From Mycobacterium simulans (GTDB taxonomy: Bacteria; Actinomycetota; Actinomycetes; Mycobacteriales; Mycobacteriaceae), in assembly GCF_900232995.1 (NCBI RefSeq), contig NZ_OCVX01000004.1:289015-353014 (forward strand): 64,000 bases of DNA, read 5' to 3'. The position numbers and the translations under genes are program-made. The notes under the pieces are model-generated. The model was given only the letters and a program-made list of their open reading frames with translations, made no database searches and was not told the DNA's origin. Shown here piece after piece: positions 24,490 through 33,065 of this stretch (its first letter is position 1; each line of letters starts with the position of its first letter).

Positions 24490-25685
24490 CGCCGACCTCC
24501 GGCTGTTTGCTTAGCGACATCTAGGGCCGCCTGGGCCACCTGGCGCGCTGCGTCACGATGTCCCACCTGTGCGGCGGCCGACGTCATTGCCGCCAGCCGC
24601 GGCGGGTCGTTGAGCAGACCAGCCACCCGGGCGGTCACCAGGTCCGGCGTTAGGTCGGCGTCGGCGACCACCATGCCACCGCCCGCATTGACCACCGGCA
24701 GCGCGTTGAGCCGCTGCTCGCCGTTGCCGATCGGCAGTGGGACGTAGATGGCCGGCCGGCCCACGGCCGACACCTCGGCCACGGTCATCGCGCCGGCTCG
24801 GCAAATCACCAGATCGGCGGCGGCGTAGGCCAAGTCCATGCGGTCCAGATAGGGCACAGTCACGTAGGGCGGGTCGCCATGGTCGGGCATGCGCAGCTCC
24901 AAGACGTTCTTGGGTCCATGCGCATGCAGCACGGAAACGCCCCCCGCGGCCAACCCGGCGGCCGCCGCAGAAACCGCTCGGTTGAGTGAGACGGCGCCCT
25001 GCGAGCCGCCGAACACCAAGAGCACCCGCGCATCGTCGGGGAAGCCGAAATGGGCGCGCGCTTCGGCTCGCAGGGCCGCGCGGTCCAACGCGGTGATCGC
25101 CGCCCGAACCGGCACTCCGACCACCTCGGCGCGCCGGAGCCCAGAATCCGGCACCGCTGAGAGCACTCGGTCGGCGCTGCGCGCACCGACGCGGTTGGCC
25201 AGGCCGGCCCGTGCGTTGGCTTCATGGATCACCACCGGGATCCGTCGACGCAATCTGGGTACACCGCGCGCGGCGAGATACGCCGGCAGGGCTACGTAAC
25301 CGCCGAAACCGATGACGACGTCAGCCTCGACCACGTCGAGCACCGCCCGGGTCTCCCGCACGGCGCGCCACACCCGAGACGGCAGCCGGGCCAGGTCGCC
25401 GCTGGGTTTTCGCGGCAGCGGCACCGGGGTGATCAGCTCGAGGTGGTAGCCACGCTCAGGCACCAACCGGGTCTCTAGTCCCCGCGCGGTCCCCAGCGCG
25501 GTGACCCGGACGTGCGGATCTAATGCGGTCAGCGCGTCGGCGACGGCCATTGCGGGCTCCACATGGCCGGCCGTGCCGCCGCCGGCGAGGACGACCGACA
25601 ATGGCTCAAAAGACGGCGAGGCAGCACCGGCGGGCCGGGGGCTTACCCCGTGCCCGCCGGCCGGCTTCCTGACCGAGTCATTCAC
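24486..25685 (-). CDS. murG: Lipid II synthase MurG (GlcNAc transferase)
   Basis: 399 residues, GT28 family. The N-terminal glycine loop VLAGGGTAGHVEPAMAVADA binds lipid I and diphosphate; VIGFGGYVALPAYLAAR and VIHEANARAGLANR follow; the UDP-GlcNAc-binding C-domain shows LVFGGSQGAVSLNRAV and CRAGAMTVAEVSAVGRPAIY. It works on the inner membrane face to give lipid II, the substrate of FtsW/PbpB. Overlaps ftsW and murC by 4 bp. Confidence 0.97.
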   Translation of the reverse strand: MNDSVRKPAGGHGVSPRPAGAASPSFEPLSVVLAGGGTAGHVEPAMAVADALTALDPHVRVTALGTARGLETRLVPERGYHLELITPVPLPRKPSGDLARLPSRVWRAVRETRAVLDVVEADVVIGFGGYVALPAYLAARGVPRLRRRIPVVIHEANARAGLANRVGARSADRVLSAVPDSGLRRAEVVGVPVRAAITALDRAALRAEARAHFGFPDDARVLLVFGGSQGAVSLNRAVSAAAAGLAAGGVSVLHAHGPKNVLELRMPDHGDPPYVTVPYLDRMDLAYAAADLVICRAGAMTVAEVSAVGRPAIYVPLPIGNGEQRLNALPVVNAGGGMVVADADLTPDLVTARVAGLLNDPPRLAAMTSAAAQVGHRDAARQVAQAALDVAKQTAGGRR

Positions 25686-27271
25686 CCGTAACGCTGACCT
25701 TCCAACGCGCGAACACGCCCTGTAGGACGCTGGCCCGCGTACCGCTGGCCAGATCCATGATGCCTTGATCGACGGGCCGGCCGATCAGCAGTTCGCGGTA
25801 ACGCCGGTCGCAGCGGCTTGTCCGGTTGCCGGGGCGCCTTGCGGGGGGCCACCTGCTTGGCCGGTTGCGGGTGTGGGCGCTTGCGGTCGCGAAATGCCTC
25901 GAGCCGGGTCGGTACATACGGCTCCGGCAACGGCAACCGCAGCAGCCGGTTCACCTTGTCGTCGCGCCCGGCCCGCAGCGCCGCCACCGCCTCCGGCTCG
26001 TGGCGCGCCGCGTTGGCGATTATTCCTATCAGCGAAAGCGTTGTGGCCGTGGAGGTTCCACCCGCCGAGATCAGCGGCAACTGCAGGCCGGTGACGGGCA
26101 ACAGCCCGATCACGTAGCCGATATTGATGAACGCCTGCCCCAGCACCCACAACGTCGTGGTCGCGGTAAGCAGCCGCAGGAACGGGTCGGCCGACCGGCG
26201 GGCGATCCGCATTCCGGTGTAGGCGAACAACCCGAACAGCCCAAGCAGTCCGAGCGCGCCGATGAGGCCCAGCTCCTCGCCGATGATCGCGAAGATGAAG
26301 TCGTTGTGGGCGTTGGGCAGGTAATTCCATTTGGCCACACCCTGACCGAGGCCGTCGCCGAAGATTCCGCCGTGGGCAAGTGCATACTTTGCCTGCCGGG
26401 CCTGGTAGCCGGAGTCCTGAGGATCGTCTTCTGGGTTCAGCCAAGACCTCACCCGGTCGGACCGGTAGCCCGCGGATACCGCAAGGATCCCAGCGGAGAT
26501 GACGACCGCTGCCAGCGAGCTGAGGAAGACCCGCAGCGGCAACCCCGCGTACCACAGCAGACCCAACAGGATGATGCCCATCGACACCGTCTGTCCCAGG
26601 TCGGGCTGCGCCACGATCAGCGCGAGCGCGACGACGGCGGCCGGCACCAACGGAATGAGCATCTCGCGCAACGACGCCCGTTCCATACGGCGGGCCGCCA
26701 GCAGATGCGAACCCCAGATGGCGAACGCCATCTTGGTCAGCTCGGACGGCTGCATCGAGAAGCCCGCGACCACGAACCATCCGCGAGAGCCGTTGGACTC
26801 ATGGCCAATTCCGGGAACCAGCACGAGCACCAACAACACGATGGTGATCGCGAAACCGGAGAACGCGATTCGACGCATGAAGCGAATCGACATCCGCAGC
26901 GACACGTAGCAGCCGATGAGTCCGACGACCGTCCACAACACCTGCTTGCCGAAGATCACCCACGGCGATCCGTCGTCGTCATAGGACCGCACGCCCGACG
27001 CCGAAAGCACCATGATCAGGCCGAGGGTCGTCAGCAGCGCAGCGACGGCGATGATCAAGTGAAACGAGGTCATGGGCCGGCCCAGCCAGGCACCAAACCG
27101 GGTGCGTGCACCCTCGGCTTTGACCTTGGATGGGGATGACGGATTTGCATCCTTTGGACCCGTCTCCCCCACTTCGGCCGGCTCCGTCTCCTCCTCGGTG
27201 TTGACGGCCTCGTCGTTGCCCTTGCCCCGGCGCTTGTCCCGGTTCAGAAGCCGGGTCAGTACGCTACCCAC
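25682..27271 (-). CDS. ftsW: SEDS-family septal glycosyltransferase FtsW
   Basis: 529 residues with about ten membrane helices between residues ~75 and 460, flanked by a charged N-terminal region and a basic, proline-rich C-terminal tail (~90 residues) typical of mycobacterial FtsW, which binds FtsZ. SEDS marks: SNGSRGWFVVAGFSMQPSEL, GQGVAKWNYLPNAHNDFIFA, and TGLQLPLISAGGTSTATTLS. It polymerises lipid II at the septum together with PbpB. The start is five bases downstream of the murD stop. Confidence 0.96.
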   Translation of the reverse strand: MGSVLTRLLNRDKRRGKGNDEAVNTEEETEPAEVGETGPKDANPSSPSKVKAEGARTRFGAWLGRPMTSFHLIIAVAALLTTLGLIMVLSASGVRSYDDDGSPWVIFGKQVLWTVVGLIGCYVSLRMSIRFMRRIAFSGFAITIVLLVLVLVPGIGHESNGSRGWFVVAGFSMQPSELTKMAFAIWGSHLLAARRMERASLREMLIPLVPAAVVALALIVAQPDLGQTVSMGIILLGLLWYAGLPLRVFLSSLAAVVISAGILAVSAGYRSDRVRSWLNPEDDPQDSGYQARQAKYALAHGGIFGDGLGQGVAKWNYLPNAHNDFIFAIIGEELGLIGALGLLGLFGLFAYTGMRIARRSADPFLRLLTATTTLWVLGQAFINIGYVIGLLPVTGLQLPLISAGGTSTATTLSLIGIIANAARHEPEAVAALRAGRDDKVNRLLRLPLPEPYVPTRLEAFRDRKRPHPQPAKQVAPRKAPRQPDKPLRPALPRTADRPARRSRHHGSGQRYAGQRPTGRVRALEGQRYG

Positions 27272-27276
27272 GCCCG

Positions 27277-28758
27277 CTACCGGACCGCAGTGCGCACAGC
27301 GGCCGCGAACGCGTCGCCACGGTCGGCGTACCCGGCGAACTGGTCGAACGATGCGCCCGCCGGTGCCAGCAGCACCGTGTCACCGGGCTTAGCCATTTTT
27401 CGGGCCGCGGCCACCGCCGCGGCCATCACGCGAGTGCCGATTGTCTCACCGGCGTTATCAACTCGTGTCACAGAGGCAACAGAAACCTCAGCAGTCGCAT
27501 GCATCTCAACATCCTCGCCTGTCACAACCTGCACGACGGGGACATCGGGGGCGTGTCGTGATAACGCCTCGGCAACCTCGGCCCGATCGCGCCCGATCAG
27601 CACCGCGCCGACCAGGCGGGACGCGATTCGAGCGACCTCGGCGTCCAGAGACGCGCCCTTGAGCAGGCCGCCGGCCACCCACACCACTCGCGGGTAGGCC
27701 AACACGGATGCCTCGGCGGCATGGGGGTTCGTGGCCTTGGAATCATCGACGTACCTGATGCCGTCGACGACGGCCACCACCTCAGCCCGATGCCGGCCCA
27801 CCTGAAACGCTGCGATCGCGTCCGCGATCGCAGCCGCGGGCACTCCGATAGAGCGGGCCAAAGCCGCGGCGGCCAGGGCATCGAGCACTCCGACCGGGCC
27901 AGGCACCGGTATGGACGCGACCGGCAGCAGTGCCAGGTCATCGGCAAAGGCGCGGTCAACCAGATGCGCGTCGCGCACACCGAGTTCCCCGGCGCCTGGT
28001 TCGCCGAGCCGGAAACCGACTCGCACCGGCGCGGGCGCGGCATCCAGCAATGCGGCCGCCCGATTGTCGTCCAGCCCGGCAACCGCCACCCGGCCGGTCA
28101 GCACCCGACCTTTGGCCGCGGTGTATTCGTCCATCGTGGGATGCCAATCCAGATGGTCTTCGGCGATATTGAGCACGGCGCCGGCCTCCGGCCGCAGCGA
28201 CGGCGCCCAGTACAGCTGGAAGCTGGACAATTCGACGGCCAGCAGGTCGGCGGGCTGATCCAGCACATCGAGCACGGGATTGCCGATATTGCCGCACAGC
28301 ACGCTACGGCGCCCCCCGGCGATGAGCATGGCGTGCAGCATCGACGTCGTGGTGGTCTTGCCGTTGGTGCCGGTCACGACAATCCAGCGGCGTGGCGGCC
28401 CGTAGCAGCCCGCCGCGTCCAGCCGCCAAGCCAGCTCCACGTCGCCCCAGATGGGTACGCCCCCAGCCGCGGCGGCAGCCAGCACGGGCGCCTCCGGCCG
28501 AAAGCCCGGACTGGTGACCACCAGCGCATATTCCGCGATCCGCTGAATCGCCTCCGCCGGCGTCGTGGTCGCGACTCCCTCGTCGACGTACCGGCGCAGC
28601 ATGGCCGGATCGTCGTCGCAGACCGTTGGCGTCGCACCCCAACGCGTCAGCGCTGCCTGCACCGCCTGGCCGGTCACCCGGCCTCCGGCTACCAGCACCG
28701 GCGCACCCGGCACCAGGGGATCAAGCACGTCAGGCACCGACCGTGGCCAGCCACTCAC
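27277..28758 (-). CDS. murD: UDP-MurNAc-L-Ala-D-glutamate ligase MurD
   Basis: 493 residues. N-terminal UDP-binding region PVLVAGGRVTGQAVQAALTR, ATP loop VTGTNGKTTTTSMLHAMLI, then NIAEDHLDWHPTMDEYTAAK and YVDDSKATNPHAAEASVLAY, all Mur-ligase hallmarks. It adds D-Glu to UDP-MurNAc-L-Ala. Its start overlaps the mraY stop by 29 bp, longer than the 4-bp overlaps elsewhere in the cluster; a later start is possible but would remove little. Confidence 0.96.
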   Translation of the reverse strand: MSGWPRSVPDVLDPLVPGAPVLVAGGRVTGQAVQAALTRWGATPTVCDDDPAMLRRYVDEGVATTTPAEAIQRIAEYALVVTSPGFRPEAPVLAAAAAGGVPIWGDVELAWRLDAAGCYGPPRRWIVVTGTNGKTTTTSMLHAMLIAGGRRSVLCGNIGNPVLDVLDQPADLLAVELSSFQLYWAPSLRPEAGAVLNIAEDHLDWHPTMDEYTAAKGRVLTGRVAVAGLDDNRAAALLDAAPAPVRVGFRLGEPGAGELGVRDAHLVDRAFADDLALLPVASIPVPGPVGVLDALAAAALARSIGVPAAAIADAIAAFQVGRHRAEVVAVVDGIRYVDDSKATNPHAAEASVLAYPRVVWVAGGLLKGASLDAEVARIASRLVGAVLIGRDRAEVAEALSRHAPDVPVVQVVTGEDVEMHATAEVSVASVTRVDNAGETIGTRVMAAAVAAARKMAKPGDTVLLAPAGASFDQFAGYADRGDAFAAAVRTAVR

Positions 28759-29809
28759 CGTAGAACAGGGCCACGCCCAGACCGCAGGTGATCGCGGTGA
28801 GCAGCCAGAAGCGGATGATCACCGTGGTTTCGGCCCATCCGACCAGCTCGAAATGGTGGTGGAAGGGCGCCATCCGGAACATCCGGCGCCCGGTTGTGCG
28901 GAAGGTGAGGATCTGCAGCACCACCGAGGTGATTTCGGCGACAAACAACGAACCCAGCACCACCGCGAGGATTTCCGTGCGGCTGGTGACCGACAGTCCC
29001 GCGATGATGCCGCCCAGCGCCAGCGACCCGGTATCACCCATGAAGATCTTGGCCGGCGCGGCATTCCACCACAAAAAGCCGACACAAGCGCCGGCGGTTG
29101 CGGCCGCGATGAGCGCCAGATCCAGTGGATCGCGCACGTTGTAGCAACCCAGGCCGGGGGCGGTGACGCAGGCGTTGCGGTACTGCCAGAAGGTGATCAG
29201 CACGTAGGCGGCGGTGACCATCGCCATGCAGCCGGCGGCCAGCCCGTCCAGACCGTCGGTGAAGTTGACCGCGTTCGACCAGGCGCTGACGACGACTACG
29301 CAGAACAGCACGAACAACGCGGGAGCCAGTGTGACGGTGGCGATCTCACGCACGTAGGACAAGTCCGCGCTGCCCGGTGTCAGGCCGGCGGGATTGTGGA
29401 ACTGCAGCACCAGCACCGCAAACAGCACGGCGGCGGTGATCTGTCCGACCGTCTTGGCCGTCTTGTTCAGCCCGAGGTTGCGCGATCGGCGAATCTTGAT
29501 CAGATCGTCGATGAATCCGACGCCGCCCAGCGCGGTGGCCAGGCCCAGCACCAGCAGGCCCGAAGCGGATATGCCTTCGCCATCGAACGCCAGTCCGGCT
29601 ACGTGGGTGCCCAGGTAGCCCGCCCAGATGCCGGCCAGGATGGCCACGCCGCCCATCGACGGGGTGCCGCGTTTGGTGTGGTGGCTGGGTGGGCCGTCTT
29701 CGCGGATCTGGTGACCGAAGCCCTGCCTGTTGAACAACCGGATCAGTGCGGGGGTCAACAGGATGGACACAGTCACCGCGATGGCGACCGCGATCAGGAT
29801 CTGTCTCAT
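28730..29809 (-). CDS. mraY: Phospho-MurNAc-pentapeptide translocase MraY (MurX)
   Basis: 359 residues, ten predicted membrane helices. Diagnostic cytoplasmic loops are seen: KRGTPSMGGVAILAG, the catalytic GFIDDLIKI (aspartate pair), WSNAVNFTDGLDGLAAG and FMGDTGSLALGG, plus the HHHFE motif near the C-terminus (MAPFHHHFELVGWAE). It transfers phospho-MurNAc-pentapeptide to decaprenyl phosphate to make lipid I. Coupled to murF by a 4-bp overlap. Confidence 0.97.
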   Translation of the reverse strand: MRQILIAVAIAVTVSILLTPALIRLFNRQGFGHQIREDGPPSHHTKRGTPSMGGVAILAGIWAGYLGTHVAGLAFDGEGISASGLLVLGLATALGGVGFIDDLIKIRRSRNLGLNKTAKTVGQITAAVLFAVLVLQFHNPAGLTPGSADLSYVREIATVTLAPALFVLFCVVVVSAWSNAVNFTDGLDGLAAGCMAMVTAAYVLITFWQYRNACVTAPGLGCYNVRDPLDLALIAAATAGACVGFLWWNAAPAKIFMGDTGSLALGGIIAGLSVTSRTEILAVVLGSLFVAEITSVVLQILTFRTTGRRMFRMAPFHHHFELVGWAETTVIIRFWLLTAITCGLGVALFYGEWLATVGA

Positions 29810-31371
29810 GGATGCGCGGCACCACCCTTTTCGGGGCCCTCGGCGACCAGCGCGTCCGCCAGTGCGCCGAGCCCGGCCGCGTTCGACGCCTTGACCAGGA
29901 CCACGTCCCCGGGTTGCACCTCGGCCCGCAGTAGTGCCAGGGCGGCGTCGCCGTCGGCAACATTGACGGCCCCTCTCTCGGCGCCGCTATCAGACGCAGC
30001 CCCCCACGAGCCCCACGCCCCTTCCAGGACCGCACCGTGGTGCATGGCGCTCATCGACCTCCCGGTTCCCACGACAACGAGTCGAGACACATCTAAGCGC
30101 ACCGCAAGCCGGCCGATGCGATCATGCTCGGTTATCGCGTCGTCGCCGAGCTCAGCCATCTCCCCCAGCACTGCCCAGCTGCGCCTCGGATGTTGGGCTC
30201 GAGAATCCCAGTGCGCGATCCAGGCCAGCGCCTGCAGCCCGGCCCGCATCGAGTCGGGGTTGGCGTTGTAGGCGTCGTCGATCACCGTGACCCCATCGGC
30301 GCGTGTGGTCACCTGCATTCGGTGCCGCGACACCGGACCCGCGACGGTCAGCGCGGACGCTACCTGTTCGATGGTGGCGCCGCAGTGCAGTGCGACGGCA
30401 CCCGCGCACAGCGCGTTGGTGACCTGATGGTCGCCGAACACCCCCAGCTGAACCTCGGCTTGAGCATCCCCTTTTGGACCGCCCGTGTGCATGGTGAAAC
30501 GGGGCCTGGCCAGTTCGTCCAGCGAAACCGGGCCGGCCCACACGTCACCGGTGTGTTCGCGACTGACCCGGACCACGCGGGCAGCAGTAGCGTCAGCCAT
30601 GGCGGCGACTGCCGCGTCGTCGGCATTGAGGATGACCACACCGGAATGTGGAACAGCTTGCGGCAGTTCGGCTTTGGTTTGTGCGATGACCTCGCGGGAA
30701 CCGAACTCGCCCAGATGCGCGGTGCCGACATTGAGGACCACTCCGATTGATGGCCGCGCGATCTCGGCCAGCGCGGCGATATTGCCCGGATGGCGCGCCG
30801 ACATCTCCAGGATCAGGTAGTCGGTGCTGCGGCTTGCGCGCAGCACGGTCCAGGGATGGCCCAGCTCGTTGTTGAACGATCCCGGCGGGGCCACCACCTC
30901 ACCCAACGGATCGAGGACCGTGGCCACCAAGTCCTTTGTCGATGTCTTACCCGACGAGCCAGTGATCCCGATGATGGTCAACCCCCCGGCGACCAGTTCC
31001 GCGGCCACCGCTTTGGCGAGCCTGGCCAGCGCGGCCAGCACGGCCGCACCCGATCCGTCGGCGTCGTGCTCGAGCACACCGGCAACGCGGCCCCCCGCTG
31101 TGCGCGGCTCAGGCGCAACAACGATGGCGGGGACGCCGACCGCCCTAGCGGCCAAGACGGCGACCGCGCCGGCCGCTACCGCCGAAGCCGCGTGGTCGTG
31201 GCCGTCGGATCGCGCGCCGGGCAACGCCAGGAACAAGCCGCCCGGGCCGATGGCGCGCGAGTCGAATTCCACGGTGCCGGTGACGCGGCGTTTCGCGGCG
31301 TCTTCCGGCGTGATATCGGCGAGTTCGCCGCCTACGATCTCGGCGATCTGAGCGACGGTCAGGTCGATCAT
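29806..31371 (-). CDS. murF: UDP-MurNAc-tripeptide-D-Ala-D-Ala ligase MurF
   Basis: 521 residues. The N-terminal substrate domain (FDSRAIGPGGLFLALPGARS, DGHDHAASAVAAGA) is followed by the ATP loop IGITGSSGKTSTKDLVATVL, the Mg motif SARHPGNIAALAEIARPSIG and VIDDAYNANPDSMRAGLQAL. It adds D-Ala-D-Ala, completing the pentapeptide. Overlaps murE by one base and mraY by four. Confidence 0.97.
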   Translation of the reverse strand: MIDLTVAQIAEIVGGELADITPEDAAKRRVTGTVEFDSRAIGPGGLFLALPGARSDGHDHAASAVAAGAVAVLAARAVGVPAIVVAPEPRTAGGRVAGVLEHDADGSGAAVLAALARLAKAVAAELVAGGLTIIGITGSSGKTSTKDLVATVLDPLGEVVAPPGSFNNELGHPWTVLRASRSTDYLILEMSARHPGNIAALAEIARPSIGVVLNVGTAHLGEFGSREVIAQTKAELPQAVPHSGVVILNADDAAVAAMADATAARVVRVSREHTGDVWAGPVSLDELARPRFTMHTGGPKGDAQAEVQLGVFGDHQVTNALCAGAVALHCGATIEQVASALTVAGPVSRHRMQVTTRADGVTVIDDAYNANPDSMRAGLQALAWIAHWDSRAQHPRRSWAVLGEMAELGDDAITEHDRIGRLAVRLDVSRLVVVGTGRSMSAMHHGAVLEGAWGSWGAASDSGAERGAVNVADGDAALALLRAEVQPGDVVLVKASNAAGLGALADALVAEGPEKGGAAHP

Positions 31372-32981
31372 CAGCGGCCCCCTAAGGCCGCTAGGGCCCG
31401 AGCCAGCTCCACCCGGTCGTCGAACGGACGAAGCTGACCGCCGGCGCGCTGACCGGTTTCATGGCCCTTGCCGGCGATCAGGACCACGTCACCGGGGCCC
31501 GCCCAGGCAACGGCATGCCGGATTGCCTCGCGACGGTCGCCAATCTCAACGACCTGCGCCGCACCGCCGCTTTCGGCCGCCCCGGCCAGAATCTCGCGGC
31601 GGATCGACGCTGGATCCTCACCACGCGGGTTGTCGTCGGTAACGACGACCAGATCGGCCAGCTCGACGGCGATCGCACCCATCGCAGCCCGCTTGCCGGG
31701 ATCGCGATCGCCTCCGGCGCCAAACACCACCGCCAGCCTGCGGTCCTGGTGCAGCAAGGTGGTCAGCACCGCACGCAACGCCTCCGGCTTGTGCGCATAG
31801 TCGACCAGCGCCAGAAAATCCTGACCGCGGTCGATCTGTTCCAGTCGCCCGGGAACCCGGACTTCCCGCAGCCCCACCGCCGCCTGTTCCGGCGAGACCC
31901 CGACTGTATCGAGAATCGCCAGCGCCACAACACAATTGGCGACGTTGTAGCGCCCCGGTAGCGGGATGCCGACCCGGTGACGCACGCCGGCGGGATCGAT
32001 GACGGTGAATTCCTGCCTGCCGGCGCCTACCGCTGCTACGTCTGTGGCGCGCCAATGCGCGGGTTGGTCTGCGGCACTTACCGTGATCGCGTCGCCGGCC
32101 CGGTCGGCCATCGCGCGACCGGCCTCGTCGTCGACGCACACGACGACGGTGCGCGCGCGCAGCGCCGATTTTTGGTTGAACAGTGATGCCTTGGCCTCGA
32201 AGTAGTCGGCCATGCTGGGGTGAAAGTCGAGATGATCGCGCGACAGGTTGGTGAAGGCGCCGACGGCGAACTTGGCGCCATCCACCCGGCCGAGGGTCAG
32301 CGCGTGACTGGACACCTCCATGACCACGGTGTCGACTCCACGTTCGGTCATTGCCGCCAACATCGCCTGCAGCGCGGGAGCTTCCGGAGTGGTCAGCGCG
32401 CTGGGGATGTCAGCGCCGTCGATGCGGATGCCGATCGTGCCGATCAGACCGGCAACTCGCCCGCCGGCGCGCAGACCGGCCTCGACCATGTAAGTGGTGG
32501 TGGTCTTGCCCGATGTTCCGGTGATCCCGACAACCGTCATGCGCTCGGACGGATGTCCGTACACCGTCGCGGCCAGACCACCGAGCACGCTGCGGGGCGC
32601 CGGATGCACCAATACCGGGACAGCTGCCCGGCTGGAAATCTCGGCGACGCCGCCAGCGTCGGTGAGCACCGCGACGGCACCGTGTTCGATCGCCTCCCCG
32701 GCGTGCCGCGCCCCGTGTGTGGTCGAGCCGGCGAGCGCGGCGAACAGGTCACCGGGCCGCACGTCCTGAGCACGCAGCGTCACGCCGGTGACCTGCACGT
32801 CCGGCACCGATGCGATGTGGTCAGGACCGTCAGCCGGTACCGCGCCAACCTGCGCCGCCAGTGCAGCAAGCCGCACGCCGGCGACCGCGTTGGGGCGCAA
32901 TCCAGTGGGCACCGACTCCACCACTGTCGCCACCTCCGTCCAATGTCCGACGCTGCATGAAGCCATGATCGGCCATGACAC
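31371..32981 (-). CDS. murE: UDP-MurNAc-tripeptide synthetase MurE (meso-DAP adding)
   Basis: Up to 536 residues. ATP loop ITGTSGKTTTTYMVEAGLRA, SSHALTLGRVDGAKFAVGAF and NLSRDHLDFHPSMADYFEAK are present, and the C-terminal DNPRGEDPASIRREI carries DNPR, the motif that selects meso-diaminopimelate over lysine. The first ~15 residues are doubtful: a GTG near 32930 has a good GGAGG site. Head gene of the long minus-strand cell-wall operon. The accessory segment that splits the dcw cluster begins directly upstream. Confidence 0.96.
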   Translation of the reverse strand: MSWPIMASCSVGHWTEVATVVESVPTGLRPNAVAGVRLAALAAQVGAVPADGPDHIASVPDVQVTGVTLRAQDVRPGDLFAALAGSTTHGARHAGEAIEHGAVAVLTDAGGVAEISSRAAVPVLVHPAPRSVLGGLAATVYGHPSERMTVVGITGTSGKTTTTYMVEAGLRAGGRVAGLIGTIGIRIDGADIPSALTTPEAPALQAMLAAMTERGVDTVVMEVSSHALTLGRVDGAKFAVGAFTNLSRDHLDFHPSMADYFEAKASLFNQKSALRARTVVVCVDDEAGRAMADRAGDAITVSAADQPAHWRATDVAAVGAGRQEFTVIDPAGVRHRVGIPLPGRYNVANCVVALAILDTVGVSPEQAAVGLREVRVPGRLEQIDRGQDFLALVDYAHKPEALRAVLTTLLHQDRRLAVVFGAGGDRDPGKRAAMGAIAVELADLVVVTDDNPRGEDPASIRREILAGAAESGGAAQVVEIGDRREAIRHAVAWAGPGDVVLIAGKGHETGQRAGGQLRPFDDRVELARALAALGGR

Positions 32982-33065
32982 CCTACCTAGCTGCGGTGGC
33001 CCAGGAGATGCTCCCGCGCCCGCAGCGGGAAATACATACCGACATCGGCTTACCCGCCCTGGCGC